Shown here: piece after piece, positions 49,061 to 58,902 of the stretch
Numbering within the stretch: the stretch's first letter is position 1
How the letters are laid out: each line of letters starts with the position of its first letter
Assembly: GCA_035691065.1 (NCBI GenBank)
Contig: DASSJT010000075.1
Location: 1-64,000, forward strand
DNA length: 64,000 bases
Origin: DASSJT01 sp035691065
GTDB lineage: Bacteria > Actinomycetota > Actinomycetes > Actinomycetales > Dermatophilaceae
Direction of reading: 5' to 3'
Position numbers and translations under genes: made by a program
Notes under the pieces: model-generated
The model's input: the letters and a program-made list of their open reading frames with translations, nothing else
Told to the model about the DNA's origin: nothing
The model's database searches: none

Positions 49061-50254
49061 ATGCTGCGCATCGGCCTGTCGGGTGGGATCGGCTCGGGGA
49101 AATCCACTGTCGCACAGCGCTTTTCGCAACTTGGCGCGATCTTGGCCGATGCCGACCAGATTGCCCGCGAGGTCGTCCAGCCCGGCACGCCGGGCCTCTC
49201 CCAGGTGGTGGAGCGGTTCGGCCCGGGCGTCCTGGCGGCCGACGGAGCCCTTGACCGCGCTGCCCTCGGTGCCATCGTGTTCGCCGACCCCGAAGCGCGC
49301 TCCGACCTGGAGGCCATCACCCACCCGCTCATCGCTCGGCGCACCGGCCAGCTGCTCGCTGCCGCGCCCGCCGACGGGGTCTTCGTGCATGATGTGCCGC
49401 TCCTGGTGGAGAAGCGCATGGGCGCCGGTTACCACCTCGTCGTGGTGGTGACCGCCGAGGAGACCACCCGGCTCGAGCGGCTGCTGCGCGAGCGGGGGAT
49501 GACCGCAGAAGAGGCGCTCAGCCGCATCCGGGTGCAGGCGACGGACGAGGAGCGCCGCGCGGCCGCCGACGTACTGCTCGTCAACATGGGCACCCGTGAG
49601 GAGCTCGTGGCGAGCGTCGACAAGCTCTGGCACGAGCGGCTGGTGCCGTTCGCGCACAACCTGGCCCACGGCATACGGAGTCGTCGGTCCGAGCGGCTCT
49701 CGATCAGCGAGCCGGATCCCACGTGGCCCGCCCAGGCGCAGCGGCTCCTCGCCCGGCTCCAGCTGGCGTTCGGGCCCGCGGGGGTCACGGCCGACCATGT
49801 CGGAAGCACCGCCGTGCCCGGTCTTGCTGCCAAGGACGTCATCGACCTGCAGGTCGGCGTCGCATCCCTCCAGGTGGCGGATGAGCCGCACTTGCTGCGG
49901 AGGCTCGGCGATGCGGGGTTCCCGCGTGCCGCGGGAACGTGGGCCGACACCGACCGCAGGTCCGGCGGTCGGCTGCCCAAGCGCCTGCACGGCAGCTGCG
50001 ACCCGGGCCGGGTTGTCCACATCCACGTCCGCGAGGTCGGCAGTCCCGGGTGGCGCTGGTCGCTCCTGTTCCGGGACTGGATGCGGGCGGACGAGAGAGC
50101 GCGCGAGGAGTATGCCGGTCTCAAGCGCACGCTCGCGGCTCGCCTCGCCACGACGAGCGAGTACGCCGACGCCAAGGAGCCGTGGTTCGACGAGGTGGGG
50201 CAGCGGGCAGAGGCCTGGGCGGCGCGGTCGGGCTGGGAGCCCGCGGGTGGCTGA
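49061..50254 (+). CDS. coaE: Dephospho-CoA kinase fused to a GrpB (UPF0157) domain
   Basis: This 397-residue protein has an N-terminal kinase (about 1-200) with the P-loop GLSGGIGSGKST at residues 5-16, DADQIAREVV, and HDVPLLVEK, which catalyse the last step of coenzyme A synthesis. A linker leads to a C-terminal UPF0157/GrpB domain (about 215-390) with DPTWPAQAQRL, VGSTAVPGLAAKDVIDLQV and VHIHVREVGSPGW. The CoaE-GrpB fusion is usual in actinobacteria; the C-terminal domain's role is unclear, perhaps helping folding. Start supported by the leaderless -10 box. Confidence 0.95.
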   Translation: MLRIGLSGGIGSGKSTVAQRFSQLGAILADADQIAREVVQPGTPGLSQVVERFGPGVLAADGALDRAALGAIVFADPEARSDLEAITHPLIARRTGQLLAAAPADGVFVHDVPLLVEKRMGAGYHLVVVVTAEETTRLERLLRERGMTAEEALSRIRVQATDEERRAAADVLLVNMGTREELVASVDKLWHERLVPFAHNLAHGIRSRRSERLSISEPDPTWPAQAQRLLARLQLAFGPAGVTADHVGSTAVPGLAAKDVIDLQVGVASLQVADEPHLLRRLGDAGFPRAAGTWADTDRRSGGRLPKRLHGSCDPGRVVHIHVREVGSPGWRWSLLFRDWMRADERAREEYAGLKRTLAARLATTSEYADAKEPWFDEVGQRAEAWAARSGWEPAGG

Positions 50255-50624
50255 GCGGCGGCGACCTGAGAGCGTCTACGGGGTGGGGGAGGAGCCCGAC
50301 CCGCGGTTCTCGCTCGCCAACGAGCGCACGGCCCTCGCCTGGATGCGTACTGCGCTGGCTCTGGTCGGTGGGGGCGTCGCCGTGGTGTCGGTGGCGAGCC
50401 TGGGCGCGCTGCCGAAGTGGTCCGCCCTCGTGGGCGCGGCGTCGTGCCTCGGGGGTGGCATCCTGGCCGGCCGGGCGGTGCTCGGGTGGGCGCGTACCGA
50501 GCGGGCGCTGCGCGAGCGCCGGCCGCTGCCTGCACCGCGGGCGCTCCTGTGGCTGGCTGGCGGCGTCGTCCTGCTGGCCCTCCTGGTGCTCGTGCTGGCC
50601 CTCGTGGAGGTCGGCGCGAGGTGA
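50247..50624 (+). CDS. DUF202 (YidH-like) membrane protein
   Basis: The 125-residue protein has the DUF202 N-terminal signature RFSLANERTALAWMRTALAL followed by three membrane segments and a WARTERALRERR basic loop. Function unknown. GTG 50247 overlaps the coaE stop by 8 bases. The longer in-frame extension through coaE is rejected because it lacks the family start. It is coupled to a second DUF202 gene by a GTGA overlap. Confidence 0.85.
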   Translation: MAERRRPESVYGVGEEPDPRFSLANERTALAWMRTALALVGGGVAVVSVASLGALPKWSALVGAASCLGGGILAGRAVLGWARTERALRERRPLPAPRALLWLAGGVVLLALLVLVLALVEVGAR

Positions 50625-50944
50625 CCTCTTTCCCGGGACGCGAGGCCCTGCAGCCCGAGCGCACGGCCCTCGCCTGGCAGCGGACCGCGGTGACCGCGCT
50701 GGTCCTGATCGTGCCGATGGTGGTCGTGGCGGTGCGCACCCGGCTGTTCGCCCTGGCCGGCCTTGGGGGTGCGGCAGGGCTGGTGGGCTGGATGCTCGTG
50801 GTCGCTGTGCACCGACGCTTTGCGGAGCTGCATGACGACGACCGGGGGTACTCGCCACTGCTGCCGATCGCGGGCGTGGCCGCCGTGACCGCCCTGGGCG
50901 CGATCGGGGGCGTGGCCCTCGGCCTGGCAGTCTGGTTGCGCTGA
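50621..50944 (+). CDS. Second DUF202-family membrane protein
   Basis: This 107-residue protein has REALQPERTALAWQRTAVTALV, the DUF202 signature, and three hydrophobic segments. It lies directly after the first copy (GTGA overlap), and the pair may form a heteromeric membrane complex, as other tandem DUF202 genes have been suggested to. Function unknown. The DNA after it (50945-51002) contains a repeated TTGCGCTGAGCCG-like segment and the uvrB promoter. Confidence 0.82.
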   Translation: MTSFPGREALQPERTALAWQRTAVTALVLIVPMVVVAVRTRLFALAGLGGAAGLVGWMLVVAVHRRFAELHDDDRGYSPLLPIAGVAAVTALGAIGGVALGLAVWLR

Positions 50945-50990
50945 GCCGCTTGCGCTGAGCCGCGCCCGCGGCCCTGTCGGCGTCGGGGCT

Positions 50991-50996
50991 TACCGT
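50991..50996 (+). promoter_or_regulatory. Candidate -10 box of a leaderless uvrB transcript
   Basis: TACCGT ends 6 bases before the uvrB ATG at 51003. No Shine-Dalgarno sequence is present, and no LexA box is evident in the short gap. Confidence 0.45.
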
Positions 50997-51002
50997 TGTT
51001 CC

Positions 51003-53110
<2,108 letters not shown>

Positions 53111-53114
<4 letters not shown>

Positions 53115-53566
53115 GCCCCGGCGACCAGGCTGCCGCACGACGAGGGAAGACGGCTGGCCCGCGTCCCGAGTCCCAGCGCGCCGGCGCCGGGGCGCGGACC
53201 CCCAACCGTCGCGCGAGTGAGCGGCGGCGGCTCACGGCTGCTGACGTGCTGGAGCACTGCCTCGGCAGGCCCGGGGCCTGGCGGGACGAGCCGTGGGAGG
53301 GCGACGTGGTCGCCAAGGTCGGCGACAAGATCTTCGCCTTTCTCGGCAGCCGCTCGGTCGGCGTGAAATGCGGCGCCCTGCGCGCCGAGGCCGACGAGTG
53401 GATCCGCCAGTACCCCGCCGACGCCCATGTCATGGCCTACATCGGCAGGTTCGGCTGGAACACCCTCGACCTCGGCGGCACAATCCCCGACGACGAAGTG
53501 CTCGAGGCGGTCGACGCCTCCTACGAGGCGGTGGTCGCCAAGCTGCCCCGGGCCAAGCGCCCTTAG
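53111..53566 (+). CDS. MmcQ/YjbR-family protein
   Basis: This 151-residue protein has a basic, Arg/Ala-rich N-terminal 40 residues, then the YjbR fold. That fold shows GDKIFAFLG, GVKCGALRAEADEW and the C-terminal RFGWNTLDLGGTIPDDEVLEAVDASYEAV, where W-x(4-6)-L...E....SY is typical of the family. YjbR proteins have a CyaY-like fold and are thought to bind DNA; no enzymatic role is known. GTG 53111 overlaps the uvrB stop by 4 bases, so it is probably made with UvrB. The Arg-rich extension is unlike short relatives and might bind nucleic acid. Confidence 0.82.
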
Positions 53567-53623
53567 GCGCACCAGGCGCCGATTTGTCGCTGCGACGGAG
53601 GCTCTGCGATGATGGCGCCATCA

Positions 53624-53727
53624 AGCGGAGGGGAGTATCCCCGTCGCGGTATCCTCGTCATCACGGTCCCAGTGCTTATGGCTGACCCGGGGAGCCGGTC
53701 CGCCCGCGGGCGGGAGAGACCTCCGGA
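53624..53727 (+). ncRNA. yybP-ykoY manganese riboswitch
   Basis: The aptamer hallmarks are present in order: P1 strands CGGAGG (53626-53631) and CCTCCG (53720-53725), the L1 motif GGGGAGTA, the L3 motif CGTCATCA (53653-53660), and the closing GAGAGACC. It lies just upstream of terC, a usual target. A competing hairpin CCGGAC (53723-53728)/GTCCGG (53739-53744) overlaps the 3' P1 strand and part of the ribosome-binding site GGAAGG (53743-53748). This suggests translation control: with Mn2+ P1 forms and the site is free. Confidence 0.85.
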
Positions 53728-53756
53728 CCATTCACTGTGTCCGGAAGGCTCCTCGC

Positions 53757-54764
53757 GTGAACGTTCCCACCTGGGTATGGCTGCTGACCGTCGGCGTTGC
53801 CGTGGTCTTCCTCGTCGTCGACGTCTTCGTCATCGCCCGGCGCCCCCACGTCCCAACCACCAAAGAGGTCAGCAAGGCGCTGGCGTTCTACGTTGGGGCG
53901 GCTGTCCTCTTCGGCGTCGGCGTCTGGGTGACGTCGGGTGGCCAGTACGCAGGCGAGTACTTCGCCGGCTGGCTCACCGAGTACTCCCTCTCCGTGGACA
54001 ACCTGTTCATCTTCCTGCTGATCATGGCCAGGTTCGGGGTCCCCGAGAAGCTCCAGCAGTCGGCCCTGCTGATCGGCATCGTCATCGCCATCGTCCTGCG
54101 TGGCATCTTCATCGCGGTCGGCGCGGCTGCCATTGAGAACTTCGCGTGGGTCTTCTACCTGTTCGGCGCGTTCCTGATCTACACCGCCGTGAAGCTGGCC
54201 CGCGAGGGCGAGGCCGATGACGACGAGTACGAGGAGAACAGCTTCATGCGCTTCGTCGAGCGCAAGTTCCCGGCGACGCGCACGTTCCACGGCTCCAGGC
54301 TCTTCACCCGCGAGAACGGCAAGCGGGTGGCCACCCCGATGTTCATCGTCATCATGGCGCTCGGCACCACCGACCTGCTGTTCGCGCTCGACTCCATCCC
54401 AGCGATCTACGGCCTGACCAAGGAGCCATACCTCGTCCTCACCGCGAACCTCTTCGCCCTGATGGGCCTGCGGCAGCTGTACTTCCTCATCGGCGGGCTG
54501 CTCAAGCGGCTGGTCTACCTCACGATCGGGCTGTCCGTCCTGCTGGCCTTCATCGGCGTCAAGCTGCTGCTGCACGCGCTCCACACCAACGAGCTCCCGT
54601 TCATCAACGGTGGCGAGGGCGTCCCGGTCCCGGAGATCCCGATCAGCGTGTCCCTTGGCGCGATCGTGGTCATCCTCGGGCTCACCACCGCCGCCAGCCT
54701 GTGGCGGGCCCGTCAGGAGGCTCGAGCCGAGGCGCTCGACACCGAGCCCGCAGCCCGCCCGTAG
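53757..54764 (+). CDS. TerC-family membrane protein, probable Mn2+ exporter
   Basis: This 335-residue protein has about eight or nine membrane segments with the TerC signatures TEYSLSVDNLFIFLLIMARF and MALGTTDLLFALDSIPAIYG, whose acidic residues lie in the membrane. TerC/Alx proteins export manganese or help metallate exported enzymes. Control by a yybP-ykoY riboswitch directly upstream supports a Mn2+ role. A charged loop (EADDDEYEENSFMRFVER) lies near the middle. GTG 53757 has GGAAGG 8 bases upstream, inside the riboswitch expression platform. Confidence 0.92.
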   Translation: MNVPTWVWLLTVGVAVVFLVVDVFVIARRPHVPTTKEVSKALAFYVGAAVLFGVGVWVTSGGQYAGEYFAGWLTEYSLSVDNLFIFLLIMARFGVPEKLQQSALLIGIVIAIVLRGIFIAVGAAAIENFAWVFYLFGAFLIYTAVKLAREGEADDDEYEENSFMRFVERKFPATRTFHGSRLFTRENGKRVATPMFIVIMALGTTDLLFALDSIPAIYGLTKEPYLVLTANLFALMGLRQLYFLIGGLLKRLVYLTIGLSVLLAFIGVKLLLHALHTNELPFINGGEGVPVPEIPISVSLGAIVVILGLTTAASLWRARQEARAEALDTEPAARP

Positions 54765-54796
54765 CCGACGCCCGGCCGGCGGTCACGGCATACGCG

Positions 54797-55669
54797 CTAG
54801 CCTCCGGCCTCAGCCGGGTCAGGCTGGTGGCCGCCGCGCCCCAGCACCATCGCGCTGGCGGCGACCACGAGCGCCATTCCCAGCAGCTGCGCCGGCTGCA
54901 ACCGCTGGCCGAGGAGCAGAAGGCCGGCCAGCGCCGCAACCGCCGGTTCCGAACTGAGCAGGATGCCGAACACCGCCGCTCGCATCCGACGCAGTGCCAG
55001 CAGCTCCAGCGAGTAGGGCAGCACCGACGACAGCAGCGCGATGCCCGCACCCTTGGCGATGGCCGTCGGGGTCCAGGACGGCACGCTGCTGAGGCCGAAG
55101 GGCAGCACCAGGGCCGTGGCGACCACCATGGCGATCGCGAGACCGTCCAGCTGTGCGAACGCCGCCCCGGTGCGGCCGCTCAGGATGATGTATGCCGCCC
55201 AGCAGGCACCCGCTGCCGCGGCCAGTCCGAGCCCGGTCCAGTCCAGGTGGGACAGCGGCACGCTGAGGGCCCGCGAGATCAGGACCACGCCGAGGGCCGC
55301 TGCGGCCACGGCGAGCAGGTCTCGAGGACGCCGGGACAGGGCGGTCGCGAGCGTGAGTGGCCCGATGAACTCGATGGTCACGGCGACGCCGATAGGCAGG
55401 TGTGCCAGCGAGGCGTAGAAGGCGAAGTTCATCAGCCCCAGCGCCACACCGAAGGCGGTGACGGTGCGCCAGGCGCTGGCCCGGTGACCGCGCAGCCGGG
55501 GCCGCGCAACGGCGAGCAGGATCGTCGTCGCGAAGATGAGCCGCAGCGTGACCGAGCCGGCAGCGCCGATCTCAGGCACCAGCGTCGCCGCCAGGGCTCC
55601 GCCGAACTGCACGGAGACCACCCCGCCGAGGACGAGGACCGGGGCGGGAACGCTGGAGGGGCGCTGCAC
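54797..55669 (-). CDS. EamA-family (RhtA-like) exporter
   Basis: The 290-residue protein has ten membrane helices in two EamA repeats. GLMNFAFYASLAHLPIGVAVTIE...GPL and ALRRMRAAVFGILLSSEPAVAAL resemble RhtA-type threonine/homoserine exporters of the drug/metabolite transporter superfamily. Its substrate is not predictable. GTG 55669 is the available start; there is no strong ribosome-binding site. It is convergent with terC over a 32-base gap that holds one GTATGCCG octamer (54786-54793). Confidence 0.88.
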   Translation of the reverse strand: MQRPSSVPAPVLVLGGVVSVQFGGALAATLVPEIGAAGSVTLRLIFATTILLAVARPRLRGHRASAWRTVTAFGVALGLMNFAFYASLAHLPIGVAVTIEFIGPLTLATALSRRPRDLLAVAAAALGVVLISRALSVPLSHLDWTGLGLAAAAGACWAAYIILSGRTGAAFAQLDGLAIAMVVATALVLPFGLSSVPSWTPTAIAKGAGIALLSSVLPYSLELLALRRMRAAVFGILLSSEPAVAALAGLLLLGQRLQPAQLLGMALVVAASAMVLGRGGHQPDPAEAGG

Positions 55670-55735
55670 GCGCGTCAGGCTATGGCATCGGGAGGCCCGG
55701 GATCCGAGGGCGGATCGGAGGGCGGGTCGGAGGGG

Positions 55736-56401
55736 CTACCAGCCCCTGGCTCGCCATTCGCGCAGCTGGGGCCGCTCGGAGCCGAGCGTGGTGTCGCCAC
55801 CGTGCCCGGGGTAGACCCACGTGTCATCGTCGTAGACGTCGAAGACCCGGTGCTCGACGTCGTGGATCAGGGACTCGAAGCTCTGGTAGGGGTAGCGGCC
55901 GGTCGCGCCGACGCCGCCGGGGAACAGCGAGTCCCCGGTGAAGATGTGGGCGTGGCCGGACGGGTCGTCGTAGGCAAGTGCCACCGACCCGGGGGTGTGC
56001 CCGCGCAGGTGGATGACGTCGAGGGAGATCTCGCCGAAGGCGATCCGGTCGCCGTGGCGCAGCCGCCGGTCCGGCGCCAAGGGGAGCGCGTCGGCGTCCT
56101 CCTCGCCAGCGGCCGTGCGGGCCCCGGTGCGGCGGGCGACCTCGACCAGCGCGCGGACATGGTCCCAGTGCTGGTGGGTCGTCACGATGTGGTCCAGTCG
56201 AGGGCCTCCTTCGTCGACGAGGGCCAGGCAGCGCTCCGGGTCGTCGGCAGCATCGACCAGGAGCTGGCTCCCGGTCGCGTGGCAGGTGAGGAGGTAGACG
56301 TTGTTTGACATCGAGGAGACCGCAAGCTTGCGGATGGTGAGGTGCTCCAACCGTCGGACATCGGCCGGCCCCCCGGGCCGGACCCTGCCGTCATACGCCA
56401 C
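55736..56401 (-). CDS. MBL-fold metallo-hydrolase (glyoxalase II-like)
   Basis: This 221-residue protein has the metal-binding HxHxDH motif in VTTHQHWDHVRAL, IHLRGHTPGSVAL, FTGDSLFPGGVG and a C-terminal YPGHGGDTTLGSE, which supply the di-metal ligands. The pattern fits the hydroxyacylglutathione-hydrolase-like branch; in an actinobacterium the thiol would be mycothiol, which is an inference. GTG 56401 is chosen because GGAGGG lies about 7 bases upstream on the minus strand, and the family starts VAYDG...PGGPADVR. The longer frame to 56704 runs over the divergent kinase region and is rejected. Confidence 0.88.
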   Translation of the reverse strand: MAYDGRVRPGGPADVRRLEHLTIRKLAVSSMSNNVYLLTCHATGSQLLVDAADDPERCLALVDEGGPRLDHIVTTHQHWDHVRALVEVARRTGARTAAGEEDADALPLAPDRRLRHGDRIAFGEISLDVIHLRGHTPGSVALAYDDPSGHAHIFTGDSLFPGGVGATGRYPYQSFESLIHDVEHRVFDVYDDDTWVYPGHGGDTTLGSERPQLREWRARGW

Positions 56402-56451
56402 GTGCAGCCCTCCAAAAGGATGAGAGGACGCAGCCCCTTCTGATCGTCTGC

Positions 56452-56469
56452 ATAGTCCTAATTGACTAT
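56452..56469. promoter_or_regulatory. ATAGTC-N6-GACTAT dyad in a divergent gap
   Basis: A perfect 6+6 inverted repeat in an AT-rich island stands out in this GC-rich chromosome. It lies between the MBL gene and the histidine kinase genes and overlaps a TTGACT (56462-56467) that could be a -35 box. It is a good candidate binding site for one of the LuxR-type response regulators downstream. Confidence 0.6.
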
Positions 56470-56568
56470 TGTCGCCGCTGCTCTCGCCACCCCATCGTTG
56501 GAGGGCCAGGCCACGCGGCTCGGAGGGGAGCAGACGGTCTGGCCCGTCAGGGACAGGTGGGCCGGCAC

Positions 56569-57204
56569 ATGACTGCCATTCGGGAACATCCAGTTCCACG
56601 TGCGCCCCGTGCATCCACTCTGGACGTCGTGGACACGGTTCGGGCGCTCTGCCATGACCTGCGCCAGCCTCTTGCAGCGGTTCTCCTCCTCGCCCAGACG
56701 CCACTGCGCGGCACTGGGGAAGCGCGGCGGCGGATGGAGCTGATCGCCGACCAGGCCGCCTGGATCGCGACCCTCGTCGACCAGGTCCTGCTCGAGGCGC
56801 CCGGCCAGGACGTGGTCCCGGTCGACGTGGCTGCCTGTGCGGCCAGCGCAGCGGCTCGGGCCGGCGCGACGGCAGCGCAGCCCATTGCAGTGAGCGTCTC
56901 CGGATCGGCGATGGCGTGGGCGCGTGAGGTAGCGCTCACGCGGGCGCTCGGGTGCCTGCTCGACAACGCCGTGCGCGCCGCAGGCCCCGGCCGGGTCGCG
57001 GTCGACGTCATCGGGAGCGGTGGGGAAGTCGAGGTTCTGATCACTGACAGCGGGCCTGGACTCGGCGGTGTCCCGGCACAGACGTCGCTCGGACTCGCCA
57101 TCACACGCGCTCTCGTGGCGACCTGCGGAGGCAGTTTCACCCTCCGGAACCAGCCATCCGGCGGCGCGGTCGCGCGCGTCGCGCTCAGCGCCGTCGAGAT
57201 CTGA
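56569..57204 (+). CDS. Small soluble histidine kinase-like protein
   Basis: This 211-residue protein has a short HisKA-like helix with RALCHDLRQPLAAVLLLAQ (His29) and a HATPase domain with ALGCLLDNAVRAA (N box), ITDSGPGLGG (G1) and TSLGLAITRALVATCGG (G2). No membrane helix or sensor domain is present, so it must sense or be recruited inside the cell. ATG 56569 is preferred to GTG 56557 because AGGTGGG lies just upstream. It ends 5 bases before a response regulator, its likely partner. It is short for a kinase but all nucleotide-binding boxes can be seen. Confidence 0.85.
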   Translation: MTAIREHPVPRAPRASTLDVVDTVRALCHDLRQPLAAVLLLAQTPLRGTGEARRRMELIADQAAWIATLVDQVLLEAPGQDVVPVDVAACAASAAARAGATAAQPIAVSVSGSAMAWAREVALTRALGCLLDNAVRAAGPGRVAVDVIGSGGEVEVLITDSGPGLGGVPAQTSLGLAITRALVATCGGSFTLRNQPSGGAVARVALSAVEI

Positions 57205-57209
57205 CGCCC

Positions 57210-57968
57210 ATGGCTGCGGGGGATCCTTCGGCGCCGTCCTCGGAAGGCCCGGAATGGCGGACCGGAGCTGCCACCCGCCTGCGCCTCGTGCTCTGCGACG
57301 ACCACCGGCTCTTCCTGGATGCGCTCGGAAGTGCGATGGCCGCGCTCGGCCATGACGTCGTAGGCCTGGCATCGACACCGGGGGAGGCCCTCACCGAGGT
57401 GGCCCGAGAGCAGCCGGACTGCTGCCTGCTGGACCTGTCGTTCCCGGAGGGCTCCGGGGTCGAGGTGATCCCGCTTCTCCGGGCAGCCGCCCCCCACACA
57501 GCCGTGGTCGTGCTCTCGGCCGCGGACGACCCCCGGCTGGCCCAGAAGGCGGTCGACCTGGGCGCGGTCGGTTACCTCCCCAAGACCGGGCCGCTCCCGG
57601 CCATCGCCGCGGCACTGGACGCCGTGGCGCGAGGGGAGCCCGTGGGCATCAGCTCCCCCCCGCGGTGGACTCCAGCGACGGGACGCCCCGCGGGCCCCCT
57701 GTGGAAGCTGCGGTTCCTGACCGAACGGGAGTGGCAGGTCATGGAGTGCATTCTGGAAGGCCGCTCGACCGACGAGATCGCCAGTGCGCTGGGAGTCCGC
57801 CGCAGCACAGCCCGCACACACGTGCAGAACCTCCTGGCCAAGCTCGGTGTCCACACCCGGCTCCAGGCCGCCGCCCTGATGACCTCTTACTCGCCCAACG
57901 ACGTCCGGCCGGTCCACCTGCGGCCTGCTGCCCTTCCTCACGTGACGTACCACGCCTCCGGCACGTGA
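57210..57968 (+). CDS. LuxR/NarL-type response regulator, first copy
   Basis: This 252-residue protein has a receiver domain with Asp75 in CCLLDLSFPEGSG, the LVLCDDHRLF acidic pair and a Lys in YLPKTGP. A C-terminal LuxR helix-turn-helix follows (LTEREWQVMECILEGRSTDE and VRRSTARTHVQNLLAKLGVH). It follows the kinase by 5 bases, so they are likely a two-component pair. Targets are unknown, but the dyad at 56452 upstream of the pair is a candidate. A Pro-rich linker lies at about 150-170, and a His/Pro-rich tail ends the protein. Confidence 0.92.
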   Translation: MAAGDPSAPSSEGPEWRTGAATRLRLVLCDDHRLFLDALGSAMAALGHDVVGLASTPGEALTEVAREQPDCCLLDLSFPEGSGVEVIPLLRAAAPHTAVVVLSAADDPRLAQKAVDLGAVGYLPKTGPLPAIAAALDAVARGEPVGISSPPRWTPATGRPAGPLWKLRFLTEREWQVMECILEGRSTDEIASALGVRRSTARTHVQNLLAKLGVHTRLQAAALMTSYSPNDVRPVHLRPAALPHVTYHASGT

Positions 57969-57985
57969 ACGTCGGGGAGGTGGGG

Positions 57986-58165
57986 ATGGACGGCAACGCT
58001 GCAAGCGTCACCAGTGGCGTCACCAGAGGCATGGCCAGAGGCACGGCCACACGCCTCACCGGAGGCATGGCCAGACGCGTGGCCAGAGGCCTGCCCGGAA
58101 GCCCGCCAAGAGCTACGCGGGGCGGAATCTGGGGAGCACTCTCAAGAGCGTGGCCACGGTCATGA
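57986..58165 (+). CDS. 59-residue Arg-rich tetrapeptide-repeat protein or leader peptide
   Basis: ATG 57986 has a strong ribosome-binding site (GGGGAGG at 57974-57980). The product consists largely of G-M-A-R / G-V-T-R-like tetrapeptides, encoded by nine degenerate 12-bp repeats (58004-58111), then an RGGIWGALSRAWPRS tail. Six arginine codons are AGA, which is rare in such DNA. Its TGA overlaps the next response regulator's ATG as ATGA (58162-58165). It could be a leader peptide whose slow translation tunes the regulator, or a small cationic protein. I know no family. The intact repeat frame and coupled stop argue that it is translated. Confidence 0.5.
   Translation: MDGNAASVTSGVTRGMARGTATRLTGGMARRVARGLPGSPPRATRGGIWGALSRAWPRS
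58004..58111 (+). repeat. Nine degenerate 12-bp tandem repeats
   Basis: Units of 12 bases, such as GGCATGGCCAGA at 58028 and 58064 and GGCGTCACCAGA at 58016, run without frameshift. They encode the tetrapeptide repeats of the 59-residue frame. Confidence 0.75.
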
Positions 58166-58902
58166 CGAACCCACCACCGGTGCCCATACGGGTGGCCATC
58201 GTCGATGACCACCAGATCTTCAGCGACGCCCTGACCATGCGCCTGCAGGCCGAGCCGGACCTCGACGTCGTCGGCACCGCGGCATCCCACAGCGACGCGA
58301 TGGCACTGCTCTCGGTACACCACGTCGATGTCATGACGCTCGACCTGGCCCTCGGGGACGAGGACGGCCTGAGCCTGTGCCGAGATGTCCGACGACGCGA
58401 GCCGGGAGTGCAGGTCATCGTGGTCACCGGTGCTCCGGACGGGCGCCGGCTCACCGAGGCGGTGCGCGCGGGTGCCAAGGGTTGGGTGTCGAAGATGGGT
58501 CCGGTGGACTCGCTGAACACCGCGATCCGGGGCGTAGCGCGGGGTGAGACCCACATTCCGCCGGAGCTGCTCACGGACCTCTTGGACGCCCTGCTCCATG
58601 GAGGAGTGCCCTCAGGAGCTGTCCGCGACGGCCTCAGCCGGCTCTCCGACCGCGAGCGGGACGTCCTCGCCTGCCTGGCCGAGGGCCTGTCCCGCCGCGA
58701 GATCGGAGAGCGTCTGGGGGTGTCTCCGAATACCGTGCGTACCCACGTCCAGAGCATCCTGCACAAGCTGGAGATCCACTCCGCCCTCACCGCAGTGGCT
58801 ATTGCCAGGCGGTCAGGGCTGCTGTCTTCCGAACCGCCCGCCGACCGGGGTGGGCTGCGAGTCACGCCCCCCGCGGAAGGTGCGGGACCCGCTCGCCGGT
58901 GA
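58162..58902 (+). CDS. LuxR/NarL-type response regulator, second copy
   Basis: This 246-residue protein has a receiver with VAIVDDHQIF and Asp61 in VMTLDLALGDEDG, a conserved Lys in VSKMGP, and a LuxR domain LSDRERDVLACLAEGLSRRE followed by LGVSPNTVRTHVQSILHKL. ATG 58162 is chosen because it overlaps the stop of the 59-residue frame as ATGA; GTG 58150 is the alternative. It may share the kinase at 56569 with the first regulator. Its final 41 bases overlap the next gene on the opposite strand. Confidence 0.92.
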   Translation: MTNPPPVPIRVAIVDDHQIFSDALTMRLQAEPDLDVVGTAASHSDAMALLSVHHVDVMTLDLALGDEDGLSLCRDVRRREPGVQVIVVTGAPDGRRLTEAVRAGAKGWVSKMGPVDSLNTAIRGVARGETHIPPELLTDLLDALLHGGVPSGAVRDGLSRLSDRERDVLACLAEGLSRREIGERLGVSPNTVRTHVQSILHKLEIHSALTAVAIARRSGLLSSEPPADRGGLRVTPPAEGAGPARR

